Origin: Pseudomonas muyukensis | Lineage (GTDB): Bacteria > Pseudomonadota > Gammaproteobacteria > Pseudomonadales > Pseudomonadaceae | Reading direction: 5' to 3' | DNA: 64,000 bases | NCBI RefSeq assembly: GCF_019139535.1 | Contig: NZ_CP077073.1 | Span: 4,864,501 to 4,928,500, forward strand | In this document: one piece after another, positions 34,865 to 52,069 of the stretch | Layout of the letters: every line of letters begins with the position of its first letter | How positions within the stretch are numbered: position 1 is the stretch's first letter | Translations under genes and position numbers: made by a program | Notes under the pieces: generated by a model | Seen by the model: the letters and a program-made list of their open reading frames with translations, nothing else | Databases searched by the model: none | What the model was told of the DNA's origin: nothing

Positions 34865-35761
34865 ATGAGCAGCCGCTGGGAAGGCATCGACGAGTTCGTC
34901 GCCGTGGCCGAGTCTGGCCAGTTCACCGCGGCAGCCGAGCGCATGGGCGTGTCGTCATCGCACATCAGCCGGCAGATCGCCCGCCTTGAGGAACGCCTGC
35001 AAACCCGCCTGCTGTACCGCAGTACCCGGCGGGTGACCCTGAGCGAGGCCGGGCAGACCTTCCTGCAACACTGCCAACGCCTGCAGGATGGCCGCGAGGA
35101 GGCCCTGCGGGCCATGGGCGACCTGGCCAGCGAGCCGAAGGGCCTGCTGCGCATGACCTGCGCGGTGGCTTACGGCGAGCGCTTCATCGTGCCGCTGGTA
35201 ACCCGCTTCATGGCGCTGTATCCGCAACTGCGGGTCGAGGTGGAGCTGAGCAATCGCACCCTCGACCTGCTGCACGAAGGCATGGACCTGGCGATCCGCC
35301 TGGGGCGCCTGCAGGACTCCCGGCTGGTGGCCACGCGCCTGGCACCACGGCGCATGTACCTGTGCGCCTCACCGGCGTACCTGGAGCGCTATGGCCGGCC
35401 GCACAGCCTGTCGGAGCTGGCGCGGCACAACTGCCTGGTCGGCAGCTCGGACCTGTGGGCCTTGCAGCAGGATGGCCGCGAGATCAGCCAGCGGGTGCAA
35501 GGCAACTGGCGCTGCAACAGTGGCCAGGCGGTGCTGGATGCGGCGCTGCAGGGCATGGGGCTGTGCCAGTTGCCGGACTACTACGTGCTGGAGCACTTGC
35601 ACAGTGGCGCGCTGGTGTCGCTGCTCGAGGGGCATCAGCCGCCGAATACGGCGGTTTGGGCGCTGTATCCGCAGCAACGGCACCTGTCGCCGAAGGTGCG
35701 GCGGCTGGTGGATTACATGAAGGAAGGGTTGGCGCAGTTGCCGGAGTATCGGGGAGCCTGA
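34865..35761 (+). CDS. LysR-family transcription regulator next to formaldehyde genes
   Basis: This 298-residue regulator has an N-terminal helix-turn-helix (FVAVAESGQFTAAAERMGVS, HISRQIARLEERLQTRLLYR) and a substrate-binding-like domain at about 90-295 with periplasmic-binding-protein fold motifs. Divergent arrangement with adhC-fghA suggests that it controls them, but the inducer is unknown; formaldehyde or the glutathione adduct is a guess. ATG 34865 follows a weak purine stretch (CAGGGACAATCC). It ends 24 bases before a REP palindrome. Confidence 0.92.
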   Translation: MSSRWEGIDEFVAVAESGQFTAAAERMGVSSSHISRQIARLEERLQTRLLYRSTRRVTLSEAGQTFLQHCQRLQDGREEALRAMGDLASEPKGLLRMTCAVAYGERFIVPLVTRFMALYPQLRVEVELSNRTLDLLHEGMDLAIRLGRLQDSRLVATRLAPRRMYLCASPAYLERYGRPHSLSELARHNCLVGSSDLWALQQDGREISQRVQGNWRCNSGQAVLDAALQGMGLCQLPDYYVLEHLHSGALVSLLEGHQPPNTAVWALYPQQRHLSPKVRRLVDYMKEGLAQLPEYRGA

Positions 35762-35784
35762 ACCAATGCTGGGGCGGTTGCACA

Positions 35785-35860
35785 GCCCTTTCGCGACACA
35801 AGGCCGCTCCTACAAGGGGACGCTATTACCTGTAGGAGCGGCCTTGTGTCGCGAAAGGGC
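35785..35860. repeat. REP-like inverted repeat (30-bp arms)
   Basis: GCCCTTTCGCGACACAAGGC... at 35785-35814 and its perfect complement at 35831-35860, 16-base spacer, between the convergent LysR gene and ispD. The same core occurs at 42543-42632. Confidence 0.92.
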
Positions 35861-35881
35861 CGCACAGCGGCCCCAGCGATT

Positions 35882-36589
35882 TCAGCGGCGCCCAGCCCAG
35901 CGCTGACGCAACCACTCCAAGTCCTCTGGCCGGGTCACCTTGATATTGTCACTGCGCCCTTCGACCAGGCGCGGCGCGTACCCGGCCCACTCGATGGCCG
36001 ACGACTCGTCAGTGACCGCCACATCCGCCACCAGGCACTCGGCCAGCGCCCGGTGCAACATGCCGAGGCGGAACATCTGCGGGGTGTAGGCTTGCCAGAC
36101 GGTGCTGCGGTCGACCGTCGCCGCCACCCTGCCCTCGCCGTCGGCACGCTTGAGCGTGTCCCGAGCAGGTACGGCGAGCAATCCACCGACGGGATCTTCA
36201 GCCAGGGCTGACAGCAACTTGTCCAGATCGCCACGCGCCAGATTCGGCCGCGCGGCGTCGTGCACCAGCACCCAATCGTCATCCGACGCGCCCTGGGCGT
36301 GCAGCAGCAATAGCGCATTGAGCACCGAGTCAGCGCGCTCGTCACCGCCCGAGGCACGCTGGATACGCGGATCGCTGGCACAGCGCAGGCCGGGCCAGTA
36401 AGGGTCGTCTTCGGCAATGCTGACCACCACGCCCTTGAGCGCGGGATGGCCAAGAAAACAGTCGAGGCTATGCTCGAGAATGCTCTGCCCGCCCAATTGC
36501 AGGTACTGCTTGGGGCGGTCGGCAGCCATGCGGGCACCTACGCCCGCGGCGGGAATCACGGCCCAGAAGGCCGGCAGTACAGGGGTCAT
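35882..36589 (-). CDS. ispD: 2-C-methyl-D-erythritol 4-phosphate cytidylyltransferase
   Basis: The 235-residue IspD transfers CMP to MEP in isoprenoid synthesis. The nucleotide-binding signature is VIPAAGVGARMAADRPKQYL; VLVHDAARPN and the C-terminal VTRPEDLEWL are also family marks. ATG 36589 overlaps the ftsB stop (ATGA). In P. putida, as here, it is separated from ispF by the formaldehyde genes. Confidence 0.97.
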   Translation of the reverse strand: MTPVLPAFWAVIPAAGVGARMAADRPKQYLQLGGQSILEHSLDCFLGHPALKGVVVSIAEDDPYWPGLRCASDPRIQRASGGDERADSVLNALLLLHAQGASDDDWVLVHDAARPNLARGDLDKLLSALAEDPVGGLLAVPARDTLKRADGEGRVAATVDRSTVWQAYTPQMFRLGMLHRALAECLVADVAVTDESSAIEWAGYAPRLVEGRSDNIKVTRPEDLEWLRQRWAGRR

Positions 36590-36867
36590 TTCTGCGGCAA
36601 CTGGTAGAGGGTTTCGCCCTCCTTGACCATCCCCAGTTCATGGCGAGCCCGTTCTTCCACGGTCTCCATACCTTTCTTCAACTCCAGGACCTCGGCATCG
36701 AGCACGCGATTGCGCTCCAGCAAACGTTCGTTTTCCGCATGCTGGTCGGCAATCTGCTGCTTGAGCTCGGTCACTTGCGCCAGGCTGCCGTTACCGACCC
36801 AGAGGCGATATTGCAGGCCTCCAAGCAAGAGGAGCAGGACGAGGAACAACCAATAGGGACTGCGCAT
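36586..36867 (-). CDS. ftsB: Cell division protein FtsB
   Basis: This 93-residue inner-membrane protein has a short cytoplasmic start (MRSPY), one membrane helix (WLFLVLLLLLGGLQYRLW) and a periplasmic coiled coil (QVTELKQQIADQHAENERL, NRVLDAEVLELKKGMETVEE). It forms a complex with FtsL and FtsQ in the divisome. Length and plan agree with E. coli FtsB (103). It follows eno by 158 bases and overlaps ispD. Confidence 0.94.
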   Translation of the reverse strand: MRSPYWLFLVLLLLLGGLQYRLWVGNGSLAQVTELKQQIADQHAENERLLERNRVLDAEVLELKKGMETVEERARHELGMVKEGETLYQLPQK

Positions 36868-36915
36868 GAAGATATCCAGGGTAAAAAAGGCCGCTGCAGC
36901 GAGCTTCCGATAGCA

Positions 36916-36941
36916 CGAAGCCTGGCCGAGGCCAGGCTTCG
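36916..36941. other. Strong hairpin between eno and ftsB
   Basis: CGAAGCCTGGCC and GGCCAGGCTTCG, a 12-bp perfect stem with a 2-base loop. No T-run follows on the minus strand; it may protect the eno mRNA end or partly terminate. Confidence 0.6.
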
Positions 36942-37025
36942 TCGACAGAAACCCGTGGGAAACGCCTGAAAATTCAGTATGAACTTTCAGGCTGCCCCGG
37001 CTGCTGCCTTTTTACCATCTCTTGC

Positions 37026-38372
<1,347 letters not shown>

Positions 38373-38412
38373 TCACCAGGCGACATGGCACGGGCAGGCC
38401 TGGGGAAGGGAG

Positions 38413-38434
38413 CCCCTGACCGAAAGGTCAGGGG
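38413..38434. other. Hairpin between kdsA and eno
   Basis: CCCCTGACC and GGTCAGGGG form a 9-bp stem with a 4-base GAAA-type loop on the plus strand. No T-run; possible mRNA stabiliser or partial terminator ahead of eno. Confidence 0.5.
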
Positions 38435-38468
38435 TGGAACGGGCGGTACTTTACCCGAGAAATGAGCT

Positions 38469-40967
<2,499 letters not shown>

Positions 40968-41216
40968 TTAAGGCGGTCAGCGCCGCCGGAGAAAGCGAAG
41001 GAAGGCCGAAGCCCCCGATCACCTGCGTCAATCACAGTGCATCTCGAAAAACTGCCGCGTCTGTACAGACCAGGGGTATCCCCGGCATGGAGCTCGCTCG
41101 TCATTTTAAGAAATCAGCCCAGCAAAAAACTGCTTGGTAATCGGCAACCTCTGTGTTTTCGCGGAACCCACAGAAGCTGTATCAAGAAGGGAGGGTAGTC
41201 TACCCGAATGTACCCT

Positions 41217-42500
41217 TCAGCTCAAACCTTGCACGTTCGTCGGTGGCTGCCAGTGCAACTGGCGATCTGCCGCTGAGCACGCGGGCAGGTTGGCCACCGC
41301 CAGCAATTGCCCGTCGCGATACAGCAATGGCAGGCGCTGGCGCACGAAGTGCGGGATCTGCGCCTCGTTGAGCAGGCGCTTGAGATCGCGCCGGCCACGC
41401 CCCGGCACATCCAGCACTTCGCCCCCTTGGCGATAGGCGATGTGCAGGCTGCCGCCAACAGCGCAGCCAGCCAGCCAGACCTGGCCGTTGCCCGGCAGCG
41501 CCAGGGGCAGCGCGGGGTTCGACCAGGCCAGCTGGCCAGTCGGGGCCTCGAGCCATTGGCCGTCCAGCCACCAGATGCGCCCATGGCCACGCTGCACTTG
41601 ACCGTCGGTCAGGCGCCACAGCGGGCAGGCATCGCCGGCGGCGTCACGCAGGTCGTCCCAGCCCGCCCAGTGGCGACTGTCCGGCAGCCGGGTACGGCGG
41701 CTGAGCCAGGCTTGCAGGGCATTGCGCTGGCGTGCCGGCGACAGGGCCTTGAGCACGGCCAGGTCGAGGGAGGCCAGGCCGAGCCAGGGCAGCGGCGCAT
41801 TGTCGCAGGCCGGGGCCAGGTCGCTGGCGGCCAGTTCCTCGAGCAAGCCCAGCGCCTCGCCCAGGTGCTCGGCACTGCGCGCCAGCTTGGCGTCCACCTG
41901 CGGCCAGCGACCGCGCAACAGCGGCAGGACCTCGCCACGGAGAAAGTTGCGGGCAAAGGCCGTGTCGTCATTGGAAGGGTCATCGACCCATACCAGCCCG
42001 TGAGCGTCGGCGTAGGCCTGCAACTGCTGGCGCGACAGCCCCAGCATCGGCCGCACCAGGCTACCCTGGCCCAGCACCCGATGTTCCGGCATGGCGGACA
42101 ATCCACGCAGGCCGGCACCGCGCAGCAGGCGAAAAAGCAGGGTCTCGGCCTGGTCGTCACGGTGCTGGCCGGTGAACAACACCGCGCCTGCGCCCAGGCG
42201 CTTTGCAAAGGCGTCATAGCGGGCATTGCGGGCCGCCTGTTCGAGGCTGGCGCCGGGGGCGACCTGGACAGGGATTACCTCGAGCTCGACACCCAGGGCG
42301 GCACACACCGCTCGGCAGTGATCGGGCCAGGCGTCGGCGGCGGCTTGCAGGCCGTGATGGACGTGGATGGCGCGCAGGGGGGGCGTTGAATGGTTGCGGG
42401 AGTAATTGGCAAGCTGGTGCAGGAGGACGGTGGAGTCCAGGCCGCCAGAGAAGGCGACGTACCAGGCGGGGGCGTTGAGCCAAGGGGTGAGGTTGAGCAT
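41217..42500 (-). CDS. tilS: tRNA(Ile)-lysidine synthase
   Basis: The 427-residue TilS modifies C34 of the AUA-reading tRNA-Ile with lysine. The PP-loop is FSGGLDSTVLLH at about 18-29; the typical C-terminal TilS domains follow (ARQRNALQAWLSRR, and RDLKRLLNEAQIPHFVRQR). It follows accA, with a REP palindrome between. ATG 42500 is the only reasonable start. Confidence 0.96.
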   Translation of the reverse strand: MLNLTPWLNAPAWYVAFSGGLDSTVLLHQLANYSRNHSTPPLRAIHVHHGLQAAADAWPDHCRAVCAALGVELEVIPVQVAPGASLEQAARNARYDAFAKRLGAGAVLFTGQHRDDQAETLLFRLLRGAGLRGLSAMPEHRVLGQGSLVRPMLGLSRQQLQAYADAHGLVWVDDPSNDDTAFARNFLRGEVLPLLRGRWPQVDAKLARSAEHLGEALGLLEELAASDLAPACDNAPLPWLGLASLDLAVLKALSPARQRNALQAWLSRRTRLPDSRHWAGWDDLRDAAGDACPLWRLTDGQVQRGHGRIWWLDGQWLEAPTGQLAWSNPALPLALPGNGQVWLAGCAVGGSLHIAYRQGGEVLDVPGRGRRDLKRLLNEAQIPHFVRQRLPLLYRDGQLLAVANLPACSAADRQLHWQPPTNVQGLS

Positions 42501-42542
42501 CAGGGCCTCACAGGGCTTGAGATCGCCGGGGGCGCTTGGCGC

Positions 42543-42632
42543 CCCTTTCGCGACACAAGGCCGCTCCTACAGGAGGGCGCCAGTTTCGAATACTGCGCCA
42601 TCCTGTAGGAGCGGCCTTGTGTCGCGAAAGGG
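42543..42632. repeat. REP-like inverted repeat (32-bp arms)
   Basis: Arms CCCTTTCGCGACACAAGGCC... at 42543-42574 and the perfect complement at 42601-42632, 26-base spacer. The core is shared with the repeat at 35785-35860. Confidence 0.92.
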
Positions 42633-42656
42633 CCGCGAAGCGGCCCCCGGAATCCA

Positions 42657-43604
42657 TCAGAGGCCGTAGCTCATCAGGCGATCGTAACGGCGCTTGAGCA
42701 GCGCGTCGTTGTCGAGCTTGCCGAGCATGTCCAGCTGTTCGACCAGGTCGCCACGGATGCTCGCGGCCATCGCGGCCGGGTCGCGGTGGGCGCCGCCCAG
42801 GGGCTCGCCAATGACCTTGTCGACGATGTTCAGGCTCTTCAGGCGCTCGGCGGTGATGCCCATGGCCTCGGCGGCGTCGGCAGCCTTGTCGGCGGTCTTC
42901 CACAGGATCGAGGCGCAGCCTTCCGGCGAGATCACCGAGTAGGTGGAGTACTGCAGCATGTTCAGCTGGTCGCACACGCCGATGGCCAGCGCGCCGCCGG
43001 AACCACCCTCACCGATCACGGTGGCGATGATCGGGGTCTTCAGGCGCGCCATCACGCGCAGGTTCCAGGCGATGGCTTCGCTCTGGTTGCGCTCTTCGGC
43101 GTCGATGCCCGGGTAGGCGCCCGGGGTGTCGATGAAGGTCAGGATCGGCATCTTGAAGCGCTCGGCCATTTCCATCAGGCGGCAGGCCTTGCGGTAGCCT
43201 TCCGGGCGCGGCATGCCGAAGTTGCGGCGTACCTTCTCGCGCACTTCGCGGCCCTTCTGGTGGCCGATGACCATGACAGGCTTGTCGTTCAGGCGCGCGG
43301 TACCGCCGACGATCGCGGCGTCGTCGGAGAAATGACGGTCGCCGTGCAGCTCTTCGAACTCGGTGAAGATGTGGTCAATGTAGTCGAGCGTGTACGGACG
43401 GCGCGGGTGACGGGCCAGGCGGGCGATCTGCCAGCTGGTCAGGTTGCCGAAGATGCTCTCGGTCAGGGTGCTGCTCTTGTCTTGCAGACGGGCAATTTCA
43501 TCGCTGATGTTCAGCGAGTTGTCGTTGCCCACCAGGCGCAGCTCTTCGATCTTGGCTTGCAGGTCGGCAATCGGCTGTTCGAAATCGAGGAAATTCGGGT
43601 TCAT
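42657..43604 (-). CDS. accA: Acetyl-CoA carboxylase carboxyltransferase subunit alpha
   Basis: The 315-residue AccA pairs with AccD (not in the window) to carboxylate acetyl-CoA to malonyl-CoA. Marks: [45 protein letters not shown] segment and [30 protein letters not shown]. It lies 105 bases after dnaE. The dnaE-accA neighbourhood is conserved in gammaproteobacteria. Confidence 0.98.
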   Translation of the reverse strand: MNPNFLDFEQPIADLQAKIEELRLVGNDNSLNISDEIARLQDKSSTLTESIFGNLTSWQIARLARHPRRPYTLDYIDHIFTEFEELHGDRHFSDDAAIVGGTARLNDKPVMVIGHQKGREVREKVRRNFGMPRPEGYRKACRLMEMAERFKMPILTFIDTPGAYPGIDAEERNQSEAIAWNLRVMARLKTPIIATVIGEGGSGGALAIGVCDQLNMLQYSTYSVISPEGCASILWKTADKAADAAEAMGITAERLKSLNIVDKVIGEPLGGAHRDPAAMAASIRGDLVEQLDMLGKLDNDALLKRRYDRLMSYGL

Positions 43605-43709
43605 AGGCTTCCGTCTTGGGTCTACGGCCAGGCGGCCGGCCGGTGGATCCGTTTGGCGCCCTACCTTAAGGGATCAGGCGCATAAAGGTCGAGATTAAAA
43701 TTCGTCGTT

Positions 43710-47234
<3,525 letters not shown>

Positions 47235-47304
47235 GGAGGATCCTGTAGCAGAGCTGAACGACAAGGGCGCGATTGTAGCGTAAATGGCGCAGGGTGATCG
47301 AAAG

Positions 47305-47369
47305 CATCGCGGGGCAAGCCCGCTCCCACGCCGGATGATCAAGCATGGGAGCGGGCTTGCCCCGCGATG
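47305..47369. repeat. REP-like inverted repeat (24-bp arms)
   Basis: CATCGCGGGGCAAGCCCGCT... at 47305-47328 and its perfect complement at 47346-47369, 17-base spacer, between rnhB and dnaE. Core GGGGCAAGCCCGCTCCCA differs from the other three. Confidence 0.9.
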
Positions 47370-47382
47370 GGCCTCAAACCAA

Positions 47383-48006
47383 TCAGATCAACGCGTTGCA
47401 GACGCCGTCACGGGCCTCCCACGCCGCCCGCACCGGCGCGAACGAACGCCGATGAATCGGCGTCGGCCCGAGCCGGGCCAGGGCTTCCAGGTGCACCGGC
47501 GTCGGGTAGCCCTTGTGCCCGCCGATCCCGTATCCCGGGTAGATCAGCTCGAAGGCGCTCATTTCCCGGTCACGGGTGACCTTGGCCAGGATCGAGGCCG
47601 CGGCGATGGCCGGTACCTGGGAGTCGCCCTTGACCACCGGTGCCGCCGGCACCGCCAGCTTCGGGCAGCGGTTGCCGTCGATCAACGCCAGCTTGGGGGT
47701 GACATGCAAGCCTTCCACCGCGCGCTGCATGGCCAGCATGGTGGCCTGGAGGATATTCAGCTGGTCGATCTCCTCGACCTCGGCGCGGGCAATGCAGAAG
47801 CTCAAGGCCTTTTCGCGGATCTCGTCGAACAGCGCCTCGCGCCTGGCCTCGGTGAGTTTCTTCGAGTCGTTCAGGCCAAGGATCGGCCGGTTCGGGTCGA
47901 GGATCACCGCGGCGGTGACCACCGCGCCGCACAACGGGCCACGGCCGACCTCGTCGACACCGGCGACCAGGTCCTCGACCAGGTTGAAATCCAGTCCCAT
48001 CTGCAT
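47383..48006 (-). CDS. rnhB: Ribonuclease HII
   Basis: The 207-residue RNase HII removes ribonucleotides and RNA primers from DNA hybrids. The catalytic motif [17 protein letters not shown] and the Asp in IDGNRCPKL are present, and [19 protein letters not shown] closes the protein. It starts one base after the lpxB stop, in the lpxA-lpxB-rnhB-dnaE order common in Pseudomonas. Confidence 0.97.
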   Translation of the reverse strand: MQMGLDFNLVEDLVAGVDEVGRGPLCGAVVTAAVILDPNRPILGLNDSKKLTEARREALFDEIREKALSFCIARAEVEEIDQLNILQATMLAMQRAVEGLHVTPKLALIDGNRCPKLAVPAAPVVKGDSQVPAIAAASILAKVTRDREMSAFELIYPGYGIGGHKGYPTPVHLEALARLGPTPIHRRSFAPVRAAWEARDGVCNALI

Positions 48007-48007
48007 G

Positions 48008-49135
48008 TCAGTGGTCCTTCAGCAGGGCGAGCACCGCGTCAGCCGCCTGGTTGGAGGCATCGCGGCGCAGGGTGCGGTGAATCTGGTCGAAGCTGTCGGT
48101 CTGCTGCGAGCCGTCCTCGAGCAAGGGTGCCAAGGTCTGCGCCAGGGCTTCGCTGGTGGCGGCGTCCTGCAGCAGCTCCGGCACCAACAGGCGCTGGGCC
48201 AGCAGGTTGGGCAACGACACGTAGGGGCTCTTGACCATGCGTTTGAGGATCCAGTACGTCAGCGGTGCCAGGCGGTAGGCCACCACCATCGGCCGCTTGT
48301 ACAGCATCGCTTCCAAGGTAGCGGTACCCGAGGCGATCAATACCGCATCGCAAGCCGCCAGGGCCTGGTGCGACTGGCCGTCGAGCAAGGTCAGCGGCAA
48401 GTCGCGCCCTTCGAGCATCTGCTCGAGCTGGGCGCGCCGCGCGGCGTTGGCGCACGGCAGCACGAAGCGCACGCCGGGCACGCGCTCACGCAGGTGCTGG
48501 GCGGCATCCAGGAACAGCGCGCCCAGGCGCCCCACTTCGCCGCCCCGGCTACCCGGCATCAGCGCGATGACCGGGCCATCGCCCAGGCCCAACTCGGCAC
48601 GCGCCGCGCCTCGGTCAGCCTCGAGGGGAATGGTGTCGGCCAGCGGATGGCCGACGAAGCGCACCGGCACGCCCTGCTCTTCATAGAAGCGTGCCTCGAA
48701 CGGCAGCAGGGTCAGCATCAGGTCGCAACCCTCGCGAATCTTCAGCACGCGCTTCTGCCGCCAGGCCCAGACCGAAGGGCTGACGTAGTGCACGGTCTTG
48801 ATCCCGGCCTGGCGCAGCTTGAGTTCGATATTGAGGGTGAAATCGGGGGCGTCGATGCCGATGAACACATCGGGCCGTTCGTCGATCAGCGTCTGGATCA
48901 GCAACTTGCGGCGCTTGAGCAGCTCGCGCAGACGCCCGAGCACTTCCACCAGGCCCATGACCGCCAGGCGCTCCATGGGGAAGTAGGAGCTCATGCCCTC
49001 GGCTTCCATCAGCGGGCCACCCACACCGATGAAGCGCACATCGGGGTGACGGGCCTTGATGGCGCGCATCAGGCCGGAGCCGAGAATGTCGCCGCTGGCC
49101 TCGCCCGCGACCAGCGCAACACAGAGCTGGGCCAT
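48008..49135 (-). CDS. lpxB: Lipid-A-disaccharide synthase
   Basis: The 375-residue GT-B glycosyltransferase joins UDP-diacylglucosamine and lipid X to the lipid A disaccharide. Marks: [43 protein letters not shown] and [23 protein letters not shown]. It follows lpxA by one base, so lpxD-fabZ-lpxA-lpxB are tightly coupled. Confidence 0.98.
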   Translation of the reverse strand: MAQLCVALVAGEASGDILGSGLMRAIKARHPDVRFIGVGGPLMEAEGMSSYFPMERLAVMGLVEVLGRLRELLKRRKLLIQTLIDERPDVFIGIDAPDFTLNIELKLRQAGIKTVHYVSPSVWAWRQKRVLKIREGCDLMLTLLPFEARFYEEQGVPVRFVGHPLADTIPLEADRGAARAELGLGDGPVIALMPGSRGGEVGRLGALFLDAAQHLRERVPGVRFVLPCANAARRAQLEQMLEGRDLPLTLLDGQSHQALAACDAVLIASGTATLEAMLYKRPMVVAYRLAPLTYWILKRMVKSPYVSLPNLLAQRLLVPELLQDAATSEALAQTLAPLLEDGSQQTDSFDQIHRTLRRDASNQAADAVLALLKDH

Positions 49136-49136
49136 G

Positions 49137-49913
49137 TCAGCGGGTGATGCCGCGGGCGGAGTTGGCGATCGACTGGCGGAACACGTCGACTTGCGGGAAC
49201 TGCTTGACCAGCTCGTCCAGCTCCTTCAATGCCTCTTCGACGGTCAAGCCCTGACGGTAGACGATCTTGTAGGCGCGGCGCAGCGCATGCAGCACCTCGT
49301 CGCTGAAACCACGGCGGCGCAGGCCTTCGAAGTTCATGCTGCGGGCTTCGGCAGGGCTGCCGAACACGGTGACGTAGGCCGGTACGTCCTTGCCGATCGC
49401 GGTGCCCATGCCGGAGAAGGCGTGGGCGCCGATGTGGCAATACTGGTGCACCAGGGTGTAGCCGGACAGGATCGCCCAATCGCCGACATGCACATGGCCC
49501 GCCAGCGCGGTGTTGTTGACCAGGATGCAATGGTTGCCGATCACGCTGTCGTGGCCGATGTGGGCATAGGCCATGATCAGGTTGTGATCGCCCAGGGTGG
49601 TCTCCGCGCGGTCCTGGATGGTGCCGCGGTGGATGGTGACGCCCTCGCGGATCACGTTGTGGTCACCGATCACCAGGCGCGTCGGCTCGCCCTTGTACTT
49701 CAGGTCAGGGGTGTCTTCGCCGATCGACGAGAACTGGTAGATGCGGTTGTGCTTGCCGATGCGGGTCGGCCCCTTGAGCACCACGTGCGGCCCGATGACG
49801 GTGCCCTCCCCGATTTCCACATCGGGGCCTACGATCGACCAGGGGCCGACCTCGACGCCGTCGGCCAGCTTGGCCGAGGGATCGATGATCGCCCTAGGGT
49901 CAATCGAACTCAT
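49137..49913 (-). CDS. lpxA: UDP-N-acetylglucosamine O-acyltransferase
   Basis: The 258-residue trimeric left-handed beta-helix enzyme adds 3-hydroxyacyl from ACP to UDP-GlcNAc, the first step of lipid A synthesis. Hexapeptide repeats run from [15 protein letters not shown]; the catalytic His lies in [18 protein letters not shown] 49913 overlaps the fabZ stop (4 nt); the longer frame to 49979 lies inside fabZ. Confidence 0.98.
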   Translation of the reverse strand: MSSIDPRAIIDPSAKLADGVEVGPWSIVGPDVEIGEGTVIGPHVVLKGPTRIGKHNRIYQFSSIGEDTPDLKYKGEPTRLVIGDHNVIREGVTIHRGTIQDRAETTLGDHNLIMAYAHIGHDSVIGNHCILVNNTALAGHVHVGDWAILSGYTLVHQYCHIGAHAFSGMGTAIGKDVPAYVTVFGSPAEARSMNFEGLRRRGFSDEVLHALRRAYKIVYRQGLTVEEALKELDELVKQFPQVDVFRQSIANSARGITR

Positions 49914-50350
49914 AGGGAACGTTCCGCGCAGGTGATCTCTGCCGAGCATACCGGCTTGCCGTCGACCAGGGCGCGGCACTCGAACTTCCAGATCATGCTC
50001 TTGCGGCTGAGGAATTTGGCTTCCAGCACCAGCTGGTCGCCCGGCAGCACCGGCTGGCGGAAGCGCAGCTTGTCGGAGCCGACGAAGTAGTAGAGGGTGC
50101 CGTCGGCAGGTTTCGCGTCGAGCATCTTGAATCCGAGAATCCCGGCCGCCTGGGCCATCGCCTCGATGATCAGCACGCCCGGCATGATCGGATGCGCCGG
50201 GAAGTGGCCATTGAAGAACGGCTCGTTGATGCTGACATTCTTGTAGGCACGAATGCTTTGGGCCTCGAAGTCCAGATCCGTGACCCGATCCACCAGCAGG
50301 AACGGGTAACGGTGAGGCAGGTATTCGCGAATCTCGTTGATGTCCATCAT
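49910..50350 (-). CDS. fabZ: 3-hydroxyacyl-ACP dehydratase FabZ
   Basis: The 146-residue hot-dog fold dehydratase of fatty acid synthesis competes with LpxA/LpxD for 3-hydroxyacyl-ACP. The active-site helix region reads [20 protein letters not shown] with catalytic His and Glu. ATG 50350 (or 50347) gives [19 protein letters not shown]; the ribosome site is weak. Position between lpxD and lpxA is conserved. Confidence 0.98.
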   Translation of the reverse strand: MMDINEIREYLPHRYPFLLVDRVTDLDFEAQSIRAYKNVSINEPFFNGHFPAHPIMPGVLIIEAMAQAAGILGFKMLDAKPADGTLYYFVGSDKLRFRQPVLPGDQLVLEAKFLSRKSMIWKFECRALVDGKPVCSAEITCAERSL

Positions 50351-50464
50351 TTCGGGGGGAAGCCTGTAATAAGAATAGGGAGCGCAGGTGCTGGCAACTG
50401 GCGCCTCGTGCACAGGCACAGAGACGCCGGCCAGCGACTGCTCACGCTCGCTCGGAAAAAGGTA

Positions 50465-51520
50465 TCAGCCTTCTGATGTCGGCTGGCCATCCGAGGTCAC
50501 GGTGTCGACACGTTTTTCCAGCTGCCCGAGACGCTTGGCCATCTCGTCCAACTGGCGGATACGCGCGGCGCTCTTGCGCCATTCGGCCAGCGGTTGCATG
50601 GCCGTGCCGGACGAGTAGCCACCCGGCTCGGTAATCGAGCGGGTCACCATGGTCATTCCGGAGACGAATACGTTATCGCACACGTCGATGTGGCCGACCA
50701 TCCCGACGCCACCGGCGATCATGCAGTGCTTGCCGATCTTGGTGCTGCCGGAAATACCGACACAGGCAGCCATCGCCGTGTGGTCGCCGACCTGGACGTT
50801 GTGGGCGATCTGGATCTGGTTGTCGAGCTTGACCCCGTCACCGATACGCGTATCCGACAGCGCACCGCGGTCTACCGCAGTGTTCACGCCGATTTCGACA
50901 TCGTCACCCAAGGTGACGCCGCCGATCTGGGCGATCTTGCGCCAGATGCCTTTCTCGTTGGCGAAGCCGAAGCCCTCGCCGCCGATCACCGCGCCCGACT
51001 GGATCACCACGCGCTTGCCGATGGTCACGTCGTGGTACAGCGTCACCCGCGGGGCGAGCCAGCCGCCCTCGCCGATCACGCAACGCGCACCGATGAAGCA
51101 GTGGGCACCGACGGTCACGTTGGCGCCGATACGCGCGCCGCTCTCGACCACCGCGAACGGGCCAATGCTGGCGCTGGCGTCGACCTGTGCGTCATCCGCC
51201 ACCACGGCGCTGGGATGAATTCCCGCCACAGCCTTGGGCTTTGGATCGAACAGGTGCGAAAGGCGCGCGTAGGCCAGGTACGGATCGGGCACGATCAGGG
51301 CGCTGCCGGCAAAACCTTCGGCGTCCTCGGCCTTGAGCAACACCGCGCTGGCCTGGCTCTCGTCCAGGAACTTGCGGTACTGCTTGTTGGCCAGGAAGCT
51401 CAACTGACCCTGGCCGGCCTCCTGCAAGGTGGCCAGCCCGGTGATTTCCAGCGCCTCGGGGCCCTTGAGGCTGGCCCCGAGGGCCTCGGCCAATTGGCCG
51501 AGCGTCATCGTCACGGTCAT
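50465..51520 (-). CDS. lpxD: UDP-3-O-acylglucosamine N-acyltransferase
   Basis: The 351-residue left-handed beta-helix enzyme adds the N-linked 3-hydroxyacyl chain in lipid A synthesis. The N-terminal uridine-binding domain ([15 protein letters not shown]) is followed by hexapeptide repeats, with the catalytic His in [16 protein letters not shown], and a C-terminal helix. It begins one base after the skp stop. Confidence 0.98.
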   Translation of the reverse strand: MTVTMTLGQLAEALGASLKGPEALEITGLATLQEAGQGQLSFLANKQYRKFLDESQASAVLLKAEDAEGFAGSALIVPDPYLAYARLSHLFDPKPKAVAGIHPSAVVADDAQVDASASIGPFAVVESGARIGANVTVGAHCFIGARCVIGEGGWLAPRVTLYHDVTIGKRVVIQSGAVIGGEGFGFANEKGIWRKIAQIGGVTLGDDVEIGVNTAVDRGALSDTRIGDGVKLDNQIQIAHNVQVGDHTAMAACVGISGSTKIGKHCMIAGGVGMVGHIDVCDNVFVSGMTMVTRSITEPGGYSSGTAMQPLAEWRKSAARIRQLDEMAKRLGQLEKRVDTVTSDGQPTSEG

Positions 51521-51521
51521 A

Positions 51522-52025
51522 TCAACGCGCTTGGTTCATGCGCTCGATCACCTGGCGGGTGATGTCGTACTGCGGTTTGACGTCGATGACCGCGCCACGC
51601 TCGAGCACCAGGTCAAAACCACCTTTCTTGATGACTTCTTCCACGGCGCCATCGAGCTTGGGCTTGAGCTGCTTGAGCATGTCACGGTCGGCCACGGCCT
51701 TGGCTTCGTTGAGTTCCTTGGACTGGAACTGGAAGTCACGGGCCTTTTGCTTGAATTCGAGCTCAAGACGCTCGCGCTCTGGCTGAGGCATCTTGTCGCC
51801 GCCCTTGATCAGGCGATCCTGGATGCCCTTGGCGCTGCTTTCCAGGCCCTTGAGCTTGGTCAGTTGCGGGCCGAACTTCTTCTCGGCATCCACGGCGTAC
51901 TTCTTGGCCGCGTCGGATTCCAGCAGCGCCATCTGATAGTTCAGCACGGCCACTTTCATTTCGGCGAAAGCCGGGGTGGCGACCAGCGCCGCGGCCACGA
52001 GGGCCAGTTGGGTCAACTTACGCAC
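51522..52025 (-). CDS. skp: Periplasmic chaperone Skp/OmpH
   Basis: This 167-residue chaperone holds unfolded outer-membrane proteins. A Sec signal peptide ([19 protein letters not shown], cut before EMKV) is followed by the mature Skp fold with long helices ([20 protein letters not shown]). It lies between bamA and lpxD, the conserved envelope-biogenesis order. Confidence 0.96.
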   Translation of the reverse strand: MRKLTQLALVAAALVATPAFAEMKVAVLNYQMALLESDAAKKYAVDAEKKFGPQLTKLKGLESSAKGIQDRLIKGGDKMPQPERERLELEFKQKARDFQFQSKELNEAKAVADRDMLKQLKPKLDGAVEEVIKKGGFDLVLERGAVIDVKPQYDITRQVIERMNQAR

Positions 52026-52069
52026 GATGCACTCCTGGATAATCCGTTGTCGTTATGCAAGGGCCGACC

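Noticed and set aside
41060..41071. GTCTGTACAGAC palindrome as a LexA box upstream of pyrG
   Set aside because: Spacing does not fit CTG-N10-CAG, and pyrG is not a known SOS gene.
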